From Gallionellaceae bacterium (GTDB taxonomy: Bacteria; Pseudomonadota; Gammaproteobacteria; Burkholderiales; Gallionellaceae), in NCBI GenBank assembly GCA_021731185.1, contig JAKFXW010000090.1:1-7814 (forward strand): DNA of 7,814 nucleotides, written 5' to 3'. This document shows, piece by piece, positions 5,422 through 7,814 of this stretch. How positions within the stretch are numbered: the stretch's first letter is position 1; each line of letters begins with the position of its first letter. Both the position numbers and the translations under genes were made by a program. The notes beneath the pieces were generated by a model, which was not told the origin of the DNA, made no database searches, and worked only from the letters and a program-made list of their open reading frames with translations.

Positions 5422-6486
5422 ATGTCCCGCCCCATTCGATCTAAAATTAATCTTGGTGCGCTGCAACATAATCTACGTCGAGCCAGACGCATGACCAGTG
5501 CGCGTATTATGGCGGTTATTAAAGCTGAAGCGTATGGGCATGGCCTGTTGCATAGCGCGGATGCGCTGAACGATGCAGATGGCTTTGCCCTGCTTGATCT
5601 AAGTGACGCAGTGAGTTTGCGTGAGGCTGGATTCCGCCAGACAATTTTATTGTTGGAGGGTTTTTTTTCGGCGGATGAGTTGCCGCGCATGGCTGAATAT
5701 GAAATCGCCAGCGTCATACACAGCCCACAGCAGATTGCCATGCTGGATGCTTACCCGCGCCGCGCCGCATTGGATGTGTGGCTCAAGGTGAATACCGGCA
5801 TGAATCGCCTGGGCTTTGCTGCGCATGAATTATCTGTGGCGATGGAAAAACTCAAAGCGCATCCAGCAGTACGTGACATCACACTGATGACTCATTTTTC
5901 TCATGCCGATGAGGCAGCAGGCGTAACCGCGCAGATGGAAAAATTTAATCTACAGGTCGCCCCCTATCGATTAGCGCGATCATTAGCAAACTCGGCAGCG
6001 TTACTGCGCTACCCGGCAACCCACGCCGACTGGGTGCGTCCCGGCATTATGCTATACGGCTCATCTCCCTTTCCAGAAGTCAGCGCACAGCAACTGGGCT
6101 TGCAGCCAGTGATGACATTGCAGAGTGAAATTATTGCGGTGCGCGATCTGGAGGCGGGGGAGTCAATCAGTTATGGCGGGATGTTTAGTGCCGAATATTC
6201 CATGCGTATCGGCGTGGTGGCCTGCGGTTATGCAGATGGTTATCCACGCCACGCGCCAAGTGGTACGCCAATTCTTGTGGATGGACGGCGCACACGTATT
6301 TTAGGGCGCATCACGATGGACATGCTTTGTATAGATTTAAGTGCGCACGCTGCTGCCAAAGTGGGCAGTACAGTGACGTTGTGGGGAGAAGGATTGCCTG
6401 TGGAAGAGGTTGCACAGGCGGCAGGTACGATCAGCTATGAATTGCTATGCGCGATGGCCAGGCGAGTGCCCGTTATAGCCAGATAA
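5422..6486 (+). CDS. alr: Alanine racemase
   Basis: A PLP enzyme that interconverts L- and D-alanine, supplying D-Ala for peptidoglycan; cytoplasmic, acting as a dimer. Length is 354 aa (E. coli Alr 359). The N-terminal TIM-barrel carries the PLP lysine K34 in AVIKAEAYGHG (most relatives have KAN/KADAYGHG), the K122 site in WLKVNTGMNRLG, and the HADWVRPGIMLYG phosphate-binding region (201-213). The C-terminal beta domain holds the catalytic tyrosine Y251 in ISYGGMF, followed by RIGVVACGYADGYPR (262-276) and ILGRITMDM (293-301). All expected catalytic residues are present. The ATG at 5422 gives the usual N-terminus; the region before it (GATTATTAAAT) has no Shine-Dalgarno sequence, so initiation may rely on the unstructured AT-rich leader. 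It is divergent from lplT and convergent with mdh. Confidence 0.96.
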   Translation: MSRPIRSKINLGALQHNLRRARRMTSARIMAVIKAEAYGHGLLHSADALNDADGFALLDLSDAVSLREAGFRQTILLLEGFFSADELPRMAEYEIASVIHSPQQIAMLDAYPRRAALDVWLKVNTGMNRLGFAAHELSVAMEKLKAHPAVRDITLMTHFSHADEAAGVTAQMEKFNLQVAPYRLARSLANSAALLRYPATHADWVRPGIMLYGSSPFPEVSAQQLGLQPVMTLQSEIIAVRDLEAGESISYGGMFSAEYSMRIGVVACGYADGYPRHAPSGTPILVDGRRTRILGRITMDMLCIDLSAHAAAKVGSTVTLWGEGLPVEEVAQAAGTISYELLCAMARRVPVIAR

Positions 6487-6508
6487 AAACTCAAACTCCG
6501 TCACGATA

Positions 6509-6526
6509 CATTGTCCCCTTGTGGGA
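6509..6526 (+). repeat. 18-bp palindromic repeat, copy 3 (intergenic, after alr)
   Basis: CATTGTCCCCTTGTGGGA, one base different from copies 1 and 2. The change turns the T-G wobble of the GTCCC-CTTGT-GGGRC hairpin into a T-A pair, so the fold is kept on the + strand. It lies 22 nt after the alr stop and has no T-run, so it does not look like a terminator. The six following bases, CTGCGT, also match copy 1. Confidence 0.75.
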
Positions 6527-6572
6527 CTGCGTTACTCAATAAATTTTAACGCTTACATATAAAACATATGCT

Positions 6573-6595
6573 GCGCGATAAAATTTATTTCGCGC
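6573..6595. repeat. Inverted repeat in the alr-mdh convergent spacer
   Basis: GCGCGA (6573-6578) and TCGCGC (6590-6595) form a GC-rich 6-bp stem around an AT-rich centre that can extend it by TAA/TTA past a small bulge. The position between two converging genes suits a shared terminator, but no clean T-run follows on either strand. The rest of the 182-bp spacer shows only the 18-bp repeat and a small CATAT/ATATG stem at 6556-6570. Confidence 0.35.
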
Positions 6596-6668
6596 CTTGT
6601 CTCGTTTGGGATTTTGAATTTTTAGAGATGCCCTTTAAGTTTAAGCTGGCAGAAATATTTTTACCGCA

Positions 6669-7742
6669 TTACTTTAATAAATGCTGCACATGTTCGCGCT
6701 CTTCCAGCAATTCCTGATAGCTTTCCTGCATGTGTTTTTTCCCTGCCTCGCTTATGACCAAACCTTGCACAATATGGTATTGCCCATTGCTGCATGTCAC
6801 AGGAAAACCATATACCACACCTGCGGGAATGCCGTAGCTGCCATCAGAAGGTACGCTCATAGTGACCCAGTCATCGGGACGGGTGTCCAATAACCAATCG
6901 TGCATATGGGCAATGGCCGAATTAGCTGCGCTGGCCGCGCTGGATAGACCACGCGCTTCAATCACTGCTGCACCGCGCTTTTGCACGGTAGGAATAAATT
7001 CATTATCAATCCAGGAGTGATCCTGCAACATGTCCAGCACACGTTTGCATTGTCCCCTTGTGGGGCCATGTACTTCACAGTGCGACAAATCCGGATATTG
7101 GGTGCCAGAATGATTGCCCCACACCACCATTTTCCTGATGTCCTGCACTGGCTGAATTAATTTTTTCGCAATTTGTGCAATGGCACGATTGTGATCCAAC
7201 CGTGTCATCGAACTGAAATTTTTAGGGTTCAAGTCGGGCGCATTATGCATGGCGATCAGCGCATTGGTGTTGGCCGGATTACCCACTACCAGTACTTTTA
7301 CATTGGGCGAGGCGACTTCATTCATTACCCGGCCTTGCTCAGAAAAAATTCCTGCGTTGGCGGTGATCAGGTCTTTGCGTTCCATCCCCTTGCTGCGCGG
7401 TCGCGCGCCCACCATCAAAATAACTTCCGCATCGCGAAACGCAACTTTAGGATCATCCGTAATAATGACTCGTTGCAGCAGTGGAAAAATGCAATCTTCC
7501 AATTCCATCGCCACGCCGAGTAGTGTGGTTTGAGCTTGCGGGACATCGAGTAGTTGTAGCACAACAGGTTGATCGCGTCCCAACATGCCACCGTTAGCGA
7601 TGCGAAATAGCAGGCTGTATCCAATCTGACCAGCAGCACCTGTAATAGCAATGCGGATAGGGGCTTTTATAGCAATCTCCTTAAAAATGGCAATCTTCAG
7701 CGAGGTTTTGAAGGAGGCATTCTGCCAGTGTTCGGCTGTCAT
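6669..7742 (-). CDS. mdh: Malate dehydrogenase (NAD-dependent)
   Basis: Oxidises malate to oxaloacetate with NAD+ in the TCA cycle; cytoplasmic. Counting from I25 of the open frame as residue 1, motifs are GAAGQIG (11-17, NAD binding), GARPRSKGMERKDL (88-101, substrate arginines and mobile loop), NPANTN (131-136), RLDHNRA with D159, and the catalytic H187 in WGNHS. The frame's only standard start is the ATG at 7742, which lacks a ribosome site and adds 24 unfamiliar residues. The family N-terminus (M-A-K-A-P-I-R-I type) aligns at 7670, where AAGGAG lies 6 nt before ATA instead of ATG; from there the protein is 333 aa. Relatives are about 327; the six extra residues PTRGQC (203-208) are encoded by an in-frame 18-bp repeat. 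The frame stays open upstream to the window edge, without an alternative start. Confidence 0.94.
   Translation of the reverse strand: MTAEHWQNASFKTSLKIAIFKEIAIKAPIRIAITGAAGQIGYSLLFRIANGGMLGRDQPVVLQLLDVPQAQTTLLGVAMELEDCIFPLLQRVIITDDPKVAFRDAEVILMVGARPRSKGMERKDLITANAGIFSEQGRVMNEVASPNVKVLVVGNPANTNALIAMHNAPDLNPKNFSSMTRLDHNRAIAQIAKKLIQPVQDIRKMVVWGNHSGTQYPDLSHCEVHGPTRGQCKRVLDMLQDHSWIDNEFIPTVQKRGAAVIEARGLSSAASAANSAIAHMHDWLLDTRPDDWVTMSVPSDGSYGIPAGVVYGFPVTCSNGQYHIVQGLVISEAGKKHMQESYQELLEEREHVQHLLK
7048..7065 (+). repeat. 18-bp palindromic repeat, copy 2 (inside mdh)
   Basis: CATTGTCCCCTTGTGGGG, identical to copy 1. It interrupts mdh at the surface-loop region after the catalytic histidine. Removing exactly 18 bp restores EVHG-KRVLDML, which aligns without gaps to the usual VDG-KPV-DL pattern of bacterial MDH. 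It is read in a different frame from copy 1 (PTRGQC here, PQGDN there), so the DNA, not the peptide, is what is conserved. Confidence 0.8.
7668..7682 (-). promoter_or_regulatory. Strong Shine-Dalgarno sequence facing an ATA codon (probable mdh start)
   Basis: On the minus strand AAGGAG (7682-7677) is followed by ATTGCT and then ATA (7670-7668), AAA, GCC, CCT. Spacing is ideal for a start codon at 7670, and family homology begins at this point, but the codon is ATA. ATT at 7676 directly abuts the site and is too close. This decides the likely biological start against the ATG at 7742. Confidence 0.6.
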
Positions 7743-7814
7743 GCAAAGGGGGGGTGTTCTGCAGATAAGCCATACATAAATATTGTTTATAGAAGATGGT
7801 GCGCCAGAAGAGAT
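7743..7814. other. Upstream region of mdh at the window edge
   Basis: Contains a run of seven G (7748-7754; C on the mdh strand) and AT-rich DNA (7772-7791) that could include the mdh promoter. I cannot assign -35/-10 boxes with confidence. No gene is seen on the + strand. Confidence 0.3.

Noticed and set aside
6512..6527. Hairpin after alr as a terminator
   Set aside because: No T-run follows, and the same sequence occurs inside two genes, so it is a copy of the dispersed repeat.
1..7814. CRISPR array, tRNA or rRNA gene, riboswitch
   Set aside because: Reading both strands, I saw no regularly spaced repeats, no cloverleaf-like or rRNA-like segments, and no leader long enough to suggest a riboswitch.

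Overview
The window looks like the chromosome of a betaproteobacterium, possibly of the Nitrosomonadales/Gallionella type. This is inferred from the protein sequences (LplT and MDH N-termini, QueG, the TsaE-AmiC pair) and moderate base composition; no rRNA or taxonomic marker is present. Most of it is housekeeping DNA with compact gene spacing.

Layout. Positions 1-2155 hold a leftward set: tsaE (t6A tRNA modification ATPase), overlapping by 25 nt with an amiC-type N-acetylmuramoyl-L-alanine amidase, then the 5' end of a LolD/MacB-type ABC ATPase cut by the window edge. Divergent from tsaE, only 12 bp away, is queG (epoxyqueuosine reductase, 2168-3268, +). Positions 3269-4037, between the 3' ends of queG and lplT, form an accessory island. 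It holds one leftward 168-aa gene tightly bracketed by integron-recombination-like sequences (perfect 12-bp inverted copies of GTTAGGGCTCAT; an attC-like structure after the stop; a half attC-like structure before the start). No integrase is visible, so it resembles a lone, integrase-less gene cassette. Its protein carries an R-N-D-L-I-H motif of the kind seen in HEPN-fold proteins. A short orphan reading-frame tail (3280-3390) may be a remnant. Then come lplT (lysophospholipid transporter, 4038-5276, -) and, divergent from it, alr (alanine racemase, 5422-6486, +). A 182-bp convergent spacer leads to mdh (malate dehydrogenase, 6669 to about 7670/7742, -).

Functionally the core genes serve two themes: the cell envelope (alr supplies D-Ala for peptidoglycan, amiC cleaves it at division, lplT recycles lysophospholipid) and tRNA modification (tsaE, queG). 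mdh belongs to the TCA cycle.

The main unexpected signals are: (1) a near-identical 18-bp palindromic sequence, CATTGTCCCCTTGTGGGR, occurring three times. Two copies lie inside mdh and amiC, where removing exactly 18 bp leaves an intact frame and, in mdh, a family-like sequence. It looks like a tiny, frame-preserving dispersed element. (2) The lone cassette. (3) mdh has an excellent Shine-Dalgarno sequence placed in front of ATA instead of ATG.
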